Part shown: positions 1 through 8,848 of the stretch, one piece after another
Position numbering within the stretch: the first letter of the stretch is position 1
How the letters are laid out: every line of letters begins with the position of its first letter
NCBI GenBank assembly: GCA_036496265.1
Contig: DASXLL010000033.1
Coordinates: 1-25,657, forward strand
Length of the DNA: 25,657 nucleotides
Direction: 5' to 3'
Source: CAYLLN01 sp036496265
GTDB lineage: Bacteria; Planctomycetota; Planctomycetia; Pirellulales; Pirellulaceae
Program-made: the position numbers and the translations under genes
Notes under the pieces: generated by a model
The model's input: the letters and a program-made list of their open reading frames with translations, nothing else
What the model was told of the DNA's origin: nothing
Databases searched by the model: none

Positions 1-3000
1 CGGAACTGCGGTCACCACATCATCGCCATTGCCCAGGTTGACCGTGACCGATTCTTCGTTTTGGATAATGAAAGACTGGTTGTTGACGCTCAAGTTGAGG
101 CCGCCGACCGACACGACGTCGTTGTTGTCGGTCGCATTGACCGTGATCGAGTCGTTTGCGCCGCCGTCGGTGTCGACAGTCGCCGTTTCGAAGCTCGTGA
201 ACGTCACGGGGCTGGAATTATTGAATTGCACTGTGCCACCGCCGTTGCCCGTGGGCGTCAGCACGACGGCATCGGCTGCCACATTGCCAAAGAGGTTGAG
301 CGTATCGCTGCCGTTACCACCGTTGATAACAACATTCTCGATGCCGGTGAACGTGCGCGTCGAGCCATTCACCACGACGGTGCCAGCAGCCGGATCGACC
401 GGGTCGGGCCTATAAGCGATCGTGTCGTCGCCCGTGCCGTTGAGAATGAGCGTGTCGCTGGCCGTCGGATCGCCGCCGTTAACCGCAATGGCGCCGCTGA
501 ATCCAGTCGGACCATTGAGATTGATCGTGTCGCTGCCCGAACCCGCGTTGATTGTCACATCGGTTTTGTTGACGATCGAAATCGTCTCGAAGTTATCGAC
601 TGAGATCAGGCTGCCGGAAAAGTTGATGGCATTGTTGGCCGGCGTCGCCGTCACCGTCATGGGACCGGCCACGGTGTCGATAACTGGCTCGAGATTACTG
701 AACGTAACCACTTGAGGAACGCCGCCGATAAAGATCGTGCTCGTGCCCGCGCCGGCGCTCGGCCCCGGCGAATAGTTGTCCAACGTGGCGGTCCCACCAG
801 TTAAGACGAGCGAATCGGCATCGTCGCCCCCGTCAAAATTGACCGGAATAGGAATGGCGCCGTTGCCGCTGTTTACGGTGAGTAAATCGGCGCCGGCCCC
901 GCCTTGAACAAGGATTTGCTCGATGCCAGAGGTGCTGATTGGCCCGGCGAGGAAGTTGGTGTACGTCGTCGCCACGCCGTTGATGGTTGCGACTAGATTT
1001 CCCGTGGCGTCGAGCGCCAAATTGAAGGTGTCGTCGCCAGACGTGCCAGGGAGAAGAATCGTATCACCGACCGAGGCGCCAGCGCCGCCGCCGATCGCGT
1101 CAGTGCCGCCGTTGCCGATGAACGTGTCATCGCCCGAGCCGCCGTCCATCGCGTTGTTTCCAGCGCCACCGACAAGCGTGTCGTCGCCCTCGTTGCCGTT
1201 GAGCGCCCCATCGGCTGACAGATAATCGTCGCCCGCCCCGCCGTTCAATATGATTCCGATTCTCGATGCAACCCCAGGCACGAGTTGCGTCGGCCCCGTA
1301 GCCGTGATCGTGTCATTGCCATCGTTGCCATTGACGGTCAAGGTGTCACCACGGCCCACATTCGGAAGGACAACGTTGACGTCGTAGCTCAGCCCCTCAA
1401 CCTTGACTTCGTTTTGGCCAGTCAACGTCGTGGAGTTGCTGATCAGCAGGTTGTCGTCCGCGTTGCGGCCATTGACGATAACATTTTCCGCGCCCGTTCC
1501 CAGATTCAGGCCCAGGTTGACCGTCCGCACGTCCGTATTCGTCAGGTCATTGATGAGAAACGTGTCCGCGCCGGTGCTGGGCGGGAAATTCACGTCTTCC
1601 ACGCCGACGATGTCCAGGTTGACCGGACCTTCCGTGCGTTGCAAACTCAAATGCGAGCCAACATTGGCCGTTGGGTTCGTGGCGGTCAGCACGAAGTGCT
1701 CGTTAGAGAACTGACCAGCCGCGGCGCCGTTGAAGTTAAACTGATCGATGCCGTCGCCGCCATCGACGACGTCATTCGCATCGCCACTGTCAGCAGCACC
1801 ACCCTGATTCCAGATAAACGTGTCGGAACCGCTTCCGCCGGTCATCTGATCCGCGCCGGGGCCACCCGTGATCGTGTCGTTGCCGTCACCGCCGTCCAAA
1901 GTGTCGTTAGCGGGCCCGCCGGCGAGCGTATCGTTGCCCGCGCCGCCGAGCGCCCTCAATGAATTCGTCAAACTCGTCAAACCGCTCCCATCAACCGTGT
2001 CGTCACCCGCGCCAGCATCGACAACAGCCGGAATCGGCACGGCACCGGTGAGCGTAACGCTGTCGTTGCCGCCCAACGTGCTGATATTCAGCTGATCGAG
2101 GTTCGTCCCGAAGGTAACCGCGCCGCCATTCCGCGTCACGGTCGTCGCATTCGCGCTCACGGTATCCACGCTGTCATCGCCGACGATTGCCAGCGTATCA
2201 AAACCTCCCGTGCCGCCGTTGACAGTCAACGACGTCGCGTTCGTATAGTTAAACACGGGATACGCTGTTCCTCCGGCCGACGAAACCGTGAAATTGCCGG
2301 CTCCAGCGGCCGTCGGCTGCACATTAAACGTGTCACTGCTTGCCGTACCAGTGACCACAACGGCCGCGTTTGCATTGATGTTGACCTGCTCAGTACCGTT
2401 CAGACTGACCGCGCCTGATCCATTTTGTTGAATGGTGTTGCTGGTCAAATCGACCGTAATGGGCCCAGCCGTGCCCGTGAAGTTCACCACATCGCTGGCC
2501 GAAGGGTCGCCTCCTTCGATGAAAACACCCGTGCTGAAGGGATGGTTACCGGGAATATTGAATGAGTCGTCTCCCGACAGGCCGTTCAGCGTCAGGGACC
2601 GCAGGCCCGGTGTGTTGATCGGAACAGTAACGTTCGAGGTCAGCGGATTCGTTACGATTTGCACGTTGCCGGTGCCAACGGCTGAAACGTTGAATTGATC
2701 GTCGCCTGCCGTTCCGTTGACGACTAGATCGTCACTTCGCGTCAGACCCGCGTCGGCCACGGTGAGCGACCCCGCCGCACCCAAATTGGTGAAGCTTAAG
2801 CCCAGGAGGTCGGCACCGCCCCCCAGTTGTCGGGCCGAAAGGGTCCCTTGATCAGCAATAGCGCCCGTGTCGTAAGTCACTCGATCCAAACCAGCGGGCG
2901 TTGTATAGGTGAGCGCGTCACTGCCGCCCTGACCATTGATTGTCAAACGCTCTGTTGTCGCCAGAGCGATGGCCACGGGACCGGCGCCCGTAATTGTGCC

Positions 3001-4413
3001 GGCATTCGCTGAAGTTGGGCTGAAATTAATACCATTCGTACCCGCAGTACCATTGGCGACCACCGTATCGGTATCCGCGGTCGGATCACCGCCGTTGACC
3101 GTAATGCCCGTCAAAAGATTCGGAGTGCTTGGATTATTCAGGCTGATCGTGTCATCGCCGCCCTGCCCATTGATCGTCAGCGTGCTCTTGTTCGAGAACT
3201 CGAACGTCTCATAAGCATCGACAGCCACCAGGCCGTTCGCCGCCGAGGAACCCTGCGTGTAACTGATCGCGTTATCCGCATTGGTGCCATTGACCGTCGC
3301 CGTGCCCGGCGTCGTGTCGAGAACAGGTTCCAAGCCCGTGAACTGAATGACCTGCGTGTTCTCGCTGTTATCCTCTTGTTCGATCTTGCCGTCGCTTGGA
3401 CCAGGACCAACGCTGTAAGTCGTAGTGACGCTCGTCGTGCCTGTCAGCGTAAGCGTGTCAATGCCGTCGCCACCGTCATACTGGATTCCACCAGGTACTT
3501 TAATCACCCCGTTGGTGTCATTTACCGTGAGCCGATCGTTGCCATTCCCGGCCATCACGTGGATGCTGCCCGTAATGCTGGCGAGCGGCACTTCGACCGT
3601 ATTGGCATCAATCTGCGTCGCCCCGAAAGTGGCCGTGAGCTGGTTGTCAGGATCGACGAGGCGAACATTCGGTCCGTTCAGGCTGATGGTGATATTGTCA
3701 TTCTTACCGCCCGAAGTGACGTCCAGAACATTCAGATTGCCAAGACCATCCAAGCCGACAGTCGTAACCTGTGGAACATGGATCGCATCGATGTCGAGAC
3801 TGGCGCCGATTTGAGTATTTCCGCTGTCATCCGATCCAGCCTCGAACACCAGGTAAAACGAACCGGTAAAAGGAGCCGTGACAGACGCAGCGTTCCAGCT
3901 CGTCGTTCCCGTGGTGCTGTCGAACAGCGTCCCAACTGCCACATTCGTGGCCGCGTTGAACAATCTTCCGCGTCCATGTGCTGCGTCAACAGTTGTGGTG
4001 GCCCGCCACAGCGCCGAAATCGAATCACCAAAGTTGGCGACAAAAGTTGAGCTCTGCAGCGAAGGGCCGAAGCCCGTCGCGCCATTACTCACATTGCCCG
4101 AGAATGTCAGATGAGCGTACGCATTGCCTTCTGGAGCACCAGCGCCGCGTACCACCGTTTCGGACCCGGAATAGTTTGAGATCGCAACGTTCGGCGAAAA
4201 CGTTGACGGTCCAATATTCTGGGTCCAACTCGCGAAGTCCGGTGTTTGCTCGAAGCCAGAGTTGTATGGCAGCGTTGCCAAGAGCGCGCGACTCTCAAGC
4301 GACTCCATATTCATGCGCCGTCCGGCGCGCTCAAAACGAGAAGGTCGCGCGGATCGCAAAAAAGATCGACGTTGTAGAGTTTTCAGAAGGCGGCGGAAGA
4401 ATCGGCGAATCAC
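1..4413 (-). CDS. Giant secreted RTX-like calcium-binding repeat protein (3' end outside window)
   Basis: The minus-strand frame stays open for 1471 codons to the window edge; I checked frame continuity at several points. I chose GTG at 4413 because TTGGAGG lies about 7 nt upstream. The N-terminus is Arg-rich (residues 1-33), then LESRALLA at 39-46, which resembles the LEPRxLLA/LEDRxLLS motif near the start of many giant planctomycete extracellular proteins. Residues 47 to about 190 look like a beta-sandwich region (SGFEQTPDFASW). The rest is low-complexity beta-repeat sequence rich in G, D, N and T. Hemolysin-type nonapeptides (GGDGNDTI, GGAGNDTL, GGSGSDTF) cluster at about 821-866 and 1054-1119. 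By family these bind calcium in a parallel beta-roll on secreted proteins. No enzymatic domain is visible. A module of about 210 residues occurs twice. Role in adhesion or the cell surface is inference. Confidence 0.88.
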   Translation of the reverse strand, partial: MIRRFFRRLLKTLQRRSFLRSARPSRFERAGRRMNMESLESRALLATLPYNSGFEQTPDFASWTQNIGPSTFSPNVAISNYSGSETVVRGAGAPEGNAYAHLTFSGNVSNGATGFGPSLQSSTFVANFGDSISALWRATTTVDAAHGRGRLFNAATNVAVGTLFDSTTGTTSWNAASVTAPFTGSFYLVFEAGSDDSGNTQIGASLDIDAIHVPQVTTVGLDGLGNLNVLDVTSGGKNDNITISLNGPNVRLVDPDNQLTATFGATQIDANTVEVPLASITGSIHVMAGNGNDRLTVNDTNGVIKVPGGIQYDGGDGIDTLTLTGTTSVTTTYSVGPGPSDGKIEQEDNSENTQVIQFTGLEPVLDTTPGTATVNGTNADNAISYTQGSSAANGLVAVDAYETFEFSNKSTLTINGQGGDDTISLNNPSTPNLLTGITVNGGDPTADTDTVVANGTAGTNGINFSPTSANAGTITGAGPVAIALATTERLTINGQGGSDALTYTTPAGLDRVTYDTGAIADQGTLSARQLGGGADLLGLSFTNLGAAGSLTVADAGLTRSDDLVVNGTAGDDQFNVSAVGTGNVQIVTNPLTSNVTVPINTPGLRSLTLNGLSGDDSFNIPGNHPFSTGVFIEGGDPSASDVVNFTGTAGPITVDLTSNTIQQNGSGAVSLNGTEQVNINANAAVVVTGTASSDTFNVQPTAAGAGNFTVSSAGGTAYPVFNYTNATSLTVNGGTGGFDTLAIVGDDSVDTVSANATTVTRNGGAVTFGTNLDQLNISTLGGNDSVTLTGAVPIPAVVDAGAGDDTVDGSGLTSLTNSLRALGGAGNDTLAGGPANDTLDGGDGNDTITGGPGADQMTGGSGSDTFIWNQGGAADSGDANDVVDGGDGIDQFNFNGAAAGQFSNEHFVLTATNPTANVGSHLSLQRTEGPVNLDIVGVEDVNFPPSTGADTFLINDLTNTDVRTVNLGLNLGTGAENVIVNGRNADDNLLISNSTTLTGQNEVKVEGLSYDVNVVLPNVGRGDTLTVNGNDGNDTITATGPTQLVPGVASRIGIILNGGAGDDYLSADGALNGNEGDDTLVGGAGNNAMDGGSGDDTFIGNGGTDAIGGGAGASVGDTILLPGTSGDDTFNLALDATGNLVATINGVATTYTNFLAGPISTSGIEQILVQGGAGADLLTVNSGNGAIPIPVNFDGGDDADSLVLTGGTATLDNYSPGPSAGAGTSTIFIGGVPQVVTFSNLEPVIDTVAGPMTVTATPANNAINFSGSLISVDNFETISIVNKTDVTINAGSGSDTINLNGPTGFSGAIAVNGGDPTASDTLILNGTGDDTIAYRPDPVDPAAGTVVVNGSTRTFTGIENVVINGGNGSDTLNLFGNVAADAVVLTPTGNGGGTVQFNNSSPVTFTSFETATVDTDGGANDSITVNATDNNDVVSVGGLNLSVNNQSFIIQNEESVTVNLGNGDDVVTAVP

Positions 4414-4480
4414 AACAAGGCCTCCAATAGAGGTGCTTAGTACGTTTGGTGAACGTGACGAACCCAATCCAGCAGACAGC

Positions 4481-4496
4481 GGCGTCAAAAGACGCC
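4481..4496. other. Perfect 6-bp palindrome in the leader of the giant protein gene
   Basis: GGCGTC-AAAA-GACGCC forms a perfect 6-bp stem with a 4-nt loop, about 70 nt upstream of the GTG start at 4413. It would be a hairpin in the 5' untranslated RNA or an operator. Nothing else supports a function. Confidence 0.3.
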
Positions 4497-4537
4497 CCAA
4501 AAAAGACGCAGCAGGTTAGATGGGTAATTTGGGTAGG

Positions 4538-4566
4538 ATATTAGCCGCAGGAACGGCAAGCCGCAA
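4538..4566 (-). promoter_or_regulatory. Candidate sigma-70-like promoter of the giant protein gene
   Basis: On the minus strand TTGCGG (4561-4566), a 17-nt spacer and TAATAT (4538-4543) lie about 125 nt upstream of the GTG start at 4413. Spacing is ideal but the hexamers match consensus only 3/6 and 4/6. Planctomycete promoter rules are poorly known, so this is tentative. Confidence 0.25.
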
Positions 4567-4706
4567 CTGGCTGGGCCAAAAAAACCCAGAATTTAACTGT
4601 CCATTAATCTGGGGACCGGGTTGGGCGGGGAGCTGAGCGGCGGCAAGCGGCGTTCAATTGCCCCAATCGGAATTGACCATATAGATAGACGTGACGATTA
4701 CTCGGA

Positions 4707-5003
4707 TCAACCGGGCACTTGGAACCCCTCAAGGGCGTGCTCTTCAAGCAACCGATAGACGTTTCAACGGCCGATTCCTAAAGCACGAGCGACTTTGGAG
4801 TTATCGCCCCCTTCGCCGTGCCAAAACTCGACGGCTTCGCTCCTCCAGGGGGCATTGCGGTCGTCGGTGAAAAGGAACTGCGCAATTCGGGTTCCACGGC
4901 AGCGTTTTCGAGCGCCGCCTGACAGATCTCTTGGGCATATCCGCCAGCCCGATCGATTCCTAGTCGCACCGGATTTTGACTCGTTTCGAGGCGTTGATCT
5001 TTT
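4707..5003 (-). pseudogene. Decayed helix-turn-helix gene remnant, possibly recombinase or transposase
   Basis: Read on the minus strand, NSKVARALGIGR is followed by a TGA stop (4764-4766) and then, in the same frame, NVYRLLEEHALEGFQVPG and a second TGA (4707-4709). The joined sequence looks like a Fis/resolvase-type helix-turn-helix interrupted by one nonsense codon. Upstream, coding-like sequence continues in another frame (LGIDRAGGYAQEICQAALEN), suggesting at least one frameshift as well. The serine-recombinase guess rests only on the ALGIGR-x-x-VYRLL similarity; a regulator or transposase HTH is equally possible. Bases 4414-4700 contain only the leader of the giant gene, and I see no gene there. 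Confidence 0.35.
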
Positions 5004-5091
5004 TAAGGGAGATTTTGAGCAGCGCGCGCGGCATTTGCCAGTCGATGTGAAGTCGATGCGATTTCTGGCGCGTCGAGGTGATGTAAGCAAG

Positions 5092-5766
5092 TCACGCAGC
5101 GAGCATCGTGTACCCGATGGCGAAGATGGCCGCATCGATGAGAGCATGACTCAGCCAAGGAGCAGCGAGGGAGTTGCTTGAGCGATAAAGCCAAGCCCAG
5201 AACGCGCCGCCGATGACGATGGCAAGAGTGAAGAGCCAGGTGAGTGGTGAGTGCCAACCAAAATAGAGTTGTAGGACAAGAACGTGATGGGCGGCGAACC
5301 CGACGCTGCTGCTGACGATTGCTGTTGGAAGGCGGCAGACGCGAGAAAGTTGCCCGAAGACGAACCACCGCCAGTAATATTCTTCGAGCAGCGAGTGGAT
5401 CGCAGAGTAGAAGACGGCGAGGAGCAGATAGATTGGCGGCGAGCTCGCGCCGAACGATTGAATCTTCGTGCGGACGACAGCAATCGGCCCGGTGAGAAGG
5501 CCGGAGGGTTTGAGGATGCAAAAGTAAATCGCGGCCATCGCTGCGGCGACTGTCAGGCCAAAAAGTGAGCCTGCGATCAGTGACCAGGCGGCTGGGCGGT
5601 TGAGCTTTTGTCGTTCGCGCTGGATGAGGAAAACCCAGATCGCTGGCAACGAGAATTGGACGATCTTGCCGAGCGTGTAAGCCGTTTGTTGAAGCGCGGC
5701 TGGAGCGCCGTTGAGGAGGATGAAGTAAATCCAAGTGATGAGCGTCGGCAACACCAGTGCGACCAC
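5092..5766 (-). CDS. CPBP-family intramembrane metalloprotease
   Basis: This 224-residue, strongly hydrophobic protein has about six or seven membrane segments. It carries the CPBP/CAAX-protease signature: EEYYWRWFVFGQL (E128, E129, R133), FAAHH (H160, H161) and SHALID (H207). In this family the glutamates and histidines form the metal site of an intramembrane protease; bacterial members process or protect membrane-associated peptides, and the substrate here is unknown. The start is GTG at 5766, the only standard start in frame after the htrA stop. No ribosome site is seen, and coding-like sequence (TTADRAII) continues upstream, so a non-standard start is possible. It lies 110 bp downstream of the HtrA gene in the same direction and may be co-transcribed. 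Confidence 0.8.
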   Translation of the reverse strand: MVALVLPTLITWIYFILLNGAPAALQQTAYTLGKIVQFSLPAIWVFLIQRERQKLNRPAAWSLIAGSLFGLTVAAAMAAIYFCILKPSGLLTGPIAVVRTKIQSFGASSPPIYLLLAVFYSAIHSLLEEYYWRWFVFGQLSRVCRLPTAIVSSSVGFAAHHVLVLQLYFGWHSPLTWLFTLAIVIGGAFWAWLYRSSNSLAAPWLSHALIDAAIFAIGYTMLAA

Positions 5767-5876
5767 AATGATGGCGCGATCGGCGGTTGTCGAGGGCGGC
5801 GTTGAGATAATTTTCGTGCCTCGAAGCGAAACGCGGTTCCGGAAACAGTTTGCTCCCGGCTGATGGAGTCGTGGGA

Positions 5877-7079
5877 TTATTCGGCGGCGCTGAGAGTGAC
5901 GGGCACATCGACCAATTGCCCGCTGCGAACGACAGTAAGTGTGGCCAGTTCGCCTGGCCGGTGGCGCTCGATGAGGGAGAGGAAGGCGTCGGCCGTGGTG
6001 GCCTTTTCGCCATCGACCGCGACGACCGTATCGGCCTGGCTGCGGTCGATGCGCCGCTCTTCGTAGGTGAACGGGCCGCGGCGTTTTTGCTCGCGGACGA
6101 TGCGGAAGCCCCGAAGACCAGCGCGTTCCGCGGGACCGCCCGGCGTGAGCGTGGCGATTACGAGGCCTTGCTCGCCTTGATACACGCGGCTGATGCCCGC
6201 TTCAGGCCGCGTCACTTTGCCGGTCGCGATGAGTTGCGGCACGACGCGCTTGACGGCATCGACAGGTATGGCGAAGCCGACACCCGTGTTTTCTCCGGTG
6301 GAGCTGGCGATGGCCGTATTCATGCCGATCAATCGGCCGTGTGTGTCGAGGAGCGGGCCGCCCGAATTGCCGCGGTTGAGAGCGGCGTCGAGCTGAATCA
6401 TCGATTTCATGTTGCGGCCGGCTTTGCCTGGGAGCGAACGATTGAGGCTGGAAATAATGCCGGTGGTCATCGTCCGTTCGAGGCCGAAGGGATTACCGAT
6501 GGCATAGACGATCTGGCCGACCTTGAGGCGAGAGGAGTCACCAAGCTCGATGGGAACCAATTCCTCGGCGGGGGCATTGATTTTGACGACAGCCATGTCG
6601 TTGGGCGGATCGAAGCCAATGACATTGCCTTCGTACGACTCGCCGCTTTGCAGCGTGACGCGAATTTCGTTGGCTCCTTCGACCACGTGATAGTTCGTGA
6701 GCACATGGCCGGCCTTGTCGAGAACTGAGCCGCTGCCGGCGCCCTCCGACGGGACTTCCAGAATGAGTAGCTCGCGCTGGGCGGCTTTCGTCGTGATGTG
6801 GACGACGCTTTTGTTGGCTTTTTCATAAACGAGAATGTTGGTGCGCTCTTCGGGAGCGAAGTCGTCGAGGCCGGAGCCGAAAATCGGAGTGCTCGAGGGG
6901 CTTGGTAGCCGGCGAGAGGAGGCCATCGGCGGCGGCGGGTTTTCGATAGAGCGCAGCAGCGGTGGACGCGCCGGTTCTTGGGCGGTGGCGACGCGGCGAG
7001 AAGACGTTTGGTGGAAGGCCGTGGCGGCGAGGGCCCCGAGGAGGGCGGAGAGGAGACAAAAGAACGTTGTCTTGTTCAT
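5877..7079 (-). CDS. HtrA/DegP-like S1C serine protease with one PDZ domain
   Basis: This 400-residue envelope protease has an N-terminal signal/anchor (residues 1-22), a Pro/Ser-rich linker (about 35-65) and a trypsin-like domain at about 85-285. The catalytic triad is clear: H131 in LTNYHVVEG, D161 in PPNDMAVVKI and S239 in NRGNSGGPLL. One PDZ domain follows (about 290-400: GLVIATLTPGGPAERAGL, then VVAVDGEKATTADAFLSLI). Family members degrade or refold damaged envelope proteins. Length fits DegS/HhoA-type proteins with a single PDZ. No good Shine-Dalgarno precedes the ATG, and the leader runs into the palindrome pair at 7085-7137. A second membrane protease gene lies directly downstream. 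Confidence 0.93.
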   Translation of the reverse strand: MNKTTFFCLLSALLGALAATAFHQTSSRRVATAQEPARPPLLRSIENPPPPMASSRRLPSPSSTPIFGSGLDDFAPEERTNILVYEKANKSVVHITTKAAQRELLILEVPSEGAGSGSVLDKAGHVLTNYHVVEGANEIRVTLQSGESYEGNVIGFDPPNDMAVVKINAPAEELVPIELGDSSRLKVGQIVYAIGNPFGLERTMTTGIISSLNRSLPGKAGRNMKSMIQLDAALNRGNSGGPLLDTHGRLIGMNTAIASSTGENTGVGFAIPVDAVKRVVPQLIATGKVTRPEAGISRVYQGEQGLVIATLTPGGPAERAGLRGFRIVREQKRRGPFTYEERRIDRSQADTVVAVDGEKATTADAFLSLIERHRPGELATLTVVRSGQLVDVPVTLSAAE

Positions 7080-7084
7080 AAAAG

Positions 7085-7137
7085 TGAGGCAGGCTTCTGG
7101 CCTGCCAGAAAATGACGGCAGGCTTGATGCCTGCCCC
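7085..7137. repeat. Paired GGCAGGC/GCCTGCC palindromes, copy 1
   Basis: Two short palindromes of the form GGCAGGC-n-GCCTGCC (TTCTG and TTGAT-type centres) stand side by side with an 11-nt gap. The pair lies between the htrA start codon and the RNase P RNA. The same architecture recurs at 7231-7358 and 7769-7829, so this is treated as a dispersed REP-like element. It lies in the 5' leader of the htrA transcript and would fold there. Confidence 0.7.
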
Positions 7138-7199
7138 GCGAACCAGCCGCGATTATAGAACGTCTATCCAATCGCGGGCCATTGCGATATCGTTCCAGT

Positions 7200-7761
<562 letters not shown>

Positions 7762-7767
7762 TTTTTT
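7762..7767 (+). terminator. T-run ending the RNase P RNA
   Basis: Six T's follow immediately after the P1 3' strand. The palindrome pair that follows (7769-7829) would form a strong hairpin and may also stop transcription from either side. There is no classic local stem directly before the T-run, so this is only a candidate. Confidence 0.35.
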
Positions 7768-7768
7768 G

Positions 7769-7829
7769 GTGGGGCAGGCTTCCAGCCTGCCGTATTTACA
7801 TTCCTGGCAGACTGGAAGTCTGCCCCACA
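7769..7829. repeat. Paired GGCAGGC/GCCTGCC palindromes, copy 3
   Basis: GGGGCAGGC-TTCCA-GCCTGCC and GGCAGAC-TGG-AAGTCTGCCCC are separated by a short AT-rich spacer. The two halves are near-perfect inverted repeats of each other, about 22 bp with two differences, so the whole unit can form one long stem or two small ones. The sequence GGGGYRGGCTTCCAGCCTGCC is shared almost exactly with the arm inside rnpB at 7234-7254. Confidence 0.75.
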
Positions 7830-7832
7830 GCG

Positions 7833-7854
7833 CCGGAACCCGCTTTGGTTCCGG
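7833..7854. terminator. Hairpin between rnpB and the ribbon-helix-helix gene
   Basis: CCGGAACC-CGCTTT-GGTTCCGG is a perfect 8-bp stem located 18 bp beyond the stop of the convergent gene at 7873. Position fits a terminator, but there is no T-run on either strand. Confidence 0.3.
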
Positions 7855-7872
7855 CTGGTGGATTAGCTGACC

Positions 7873-8322
7873 TTACTCGGCAGCCAGAAGCTCAGCGTCG
7901 ATAACCTGCAGCAGCTTGCTAATGCAAAGCTGGTTCATGCTGGTTTTGCGGTCGTGAGCTTCGGCCCGAAGCGATTCATGCAGGCTCTTGGGCAGGCGGA
8001 CCGTGATGACGCGAGTCGGTTCGCGGCCATCGGCCGCAGCGCCGCTCCGTTCGCGGAGCTTCGCCAGCATGAGCTGGATTTCGTTGTACTCCTCGGTCTT
8101 CTCGAAAGCCGCCAGGTCTTCAGGCGAGGCGAACAGCTTGCGGAGCAAGCCATCCACGCCCAGGACTTCGCGGAAAAAGGTGATCCAGTCCGGCTGCTGA
8201 TGGAACATTTCGTTCGCGATCCGCTGGGCGGTGACCCGGCGATCTTCATGCGGCAGCGAGGGAATGCTGGCGGGCATTGTAGTAGTAGCGATGTTGAGTG
8301 GCGTGGCGACGGCGAATTCCAT
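7873..8322 (-). CDS. Ribbon-helix-helix (Arc/CopG/HicB-like) protein
   Basis: I placed the start at ATG 8322 (MEFAVATPL) because GGAAGGAG lies 6 nt upstream, giving 149 residues; the longer open frame upstream lacks a ribosome site. Residues about 103-141 (RVITVRLPKSLHESLRAEAHDRKTSMNQLCISKL) match the C-terminal ribbon-helix-helix of HicB-type antitoxins: a short DNA-binding beta strand, then helix-turn-helix with SMNQLC. Residues 28-95 are predicted helical and of unknown fold. No toxin-sized gene lies next to it, so it may be a solitary regulator rather than an antitoxin. It converges with rnpB. Target DNA is unknown; tandem GTGCAAGCA copies lie about 110 bp upstream. Confidence 0.75.
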   Translation of the reverse strand: MEFAVATPLNIATTTMPASIPSLPHEDRRVTAQRIANEMFHQQPDWITFFREVLGVDGLLRKLFASPEDLAAFEKTEEYNEIQLMLAKLRERSGAAADGREPTRVITVRLPKSLHESLRAEAHDRKTSMNQLCISKLLQVIDAELLAAE

Positions 8323-8431
8323 GTGTGGCTCCTTCCAACAGGTCTTTGTGGGCGGGGAAAACAAACGTCTTGCAGCCCCGTGGGCGGGGATTTCCCAAAA
8401 AATACGGCAGCAGTCAAGAGCAGCATGAATG

Positions 8432-8449
8432 TGCTTGCACTGCTTGCAC
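8432..8449 (-). promoter_or_regulatory. Tandem 9-bp repeat upstream of the ribbon-helix-helix gene, possible operator
   Basis: TGCTTGCAC occurs twice without a gap (GTGCAAGCA twice on the minus strand). Ribbon-helix-helix proteins often bind short tandem sites at their own promoter, so autoregulation is conceivable. No convincing -10/-35 pair was found nearby. Confidence 0.2.
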
Positions 8450-8657
8450 TTACGACGACAGCGGCCCAGTGCTATCATTTTGCACAGCCCTGCTCAATTC
8501 GCGGGCGGAGGGCGGGCTGCACGGTTTTTAGGCAGGGAGCAAAAGTCCCATCCTGCGGAGTGTCCACCCGGCCGCGTCCAATTTGGGACCAGATTTCAAA
8601 CTGGGTAAGTCATTTTCGACCTGAGAGCGGTAAAACCGGTCGGGAATGCATCAATTA

Positions 8658-8720
8658 GCCGCCGGCATTAGCTCGCGGGTTTGTTATGACGGAAGGACAC
8701 CGCAAGCGAGCTTTGGCGGC
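8658..8720. repeat. Imperfect inverted repeat upstream of the kinase gene
   Basis: GCCGCC...AGCTCGC..GG at 8658-8678 is mirrored by CCGC..GCGAGCT...GGCGGC at 8700-8720 around a 21-nt loop. It resembles a class of GC-rich dispersed palindromes common in planctomycete intergenic DNA, but only one copy is in this window. The remainder of 8323-8848 shows no gene; the short open frames there have no ribosome sites or recognisable sequence. Confidence 0.35.
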
Positions 8721-8848
8721 CGAGGATTCCGACGAATCAATTCCTGCCGATGCTTGTACCTTGGCGTGTAGCCGTTAGGCTCATGAAAGAGACCGCTTCA
8801 AGCATCTTATAAGCGACGAGTCAGTCGGATTGGGCCAGTTGAGGATCT

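Noticed and set aside
29..3814. Plus-strand open frames rich in Val, Ser and Pro across the giant gene
   Set aside because: They are the complement of Gly/Asp/Asn/Thr-rich RTX repeats on the minus strand and carry no motif of their own.
5003..6013. 336-codon minus-strand frame overlapping the CPBP and htrA genes
   Set aside because: It is an out-of-frame reading of two recognisable proteins on the same strand, with Ser/Arg/His-rich composition and no domain motif.
7873..8478. Longer 201-residue version of the ribbon-helix-helix protein
   Set aside because: The extra N-terminus is Cys/His/Arg-rich, has no ribosome site and would cross the upstream regulatory DNA; ATG 8322 has a strong GGAAGGAG.
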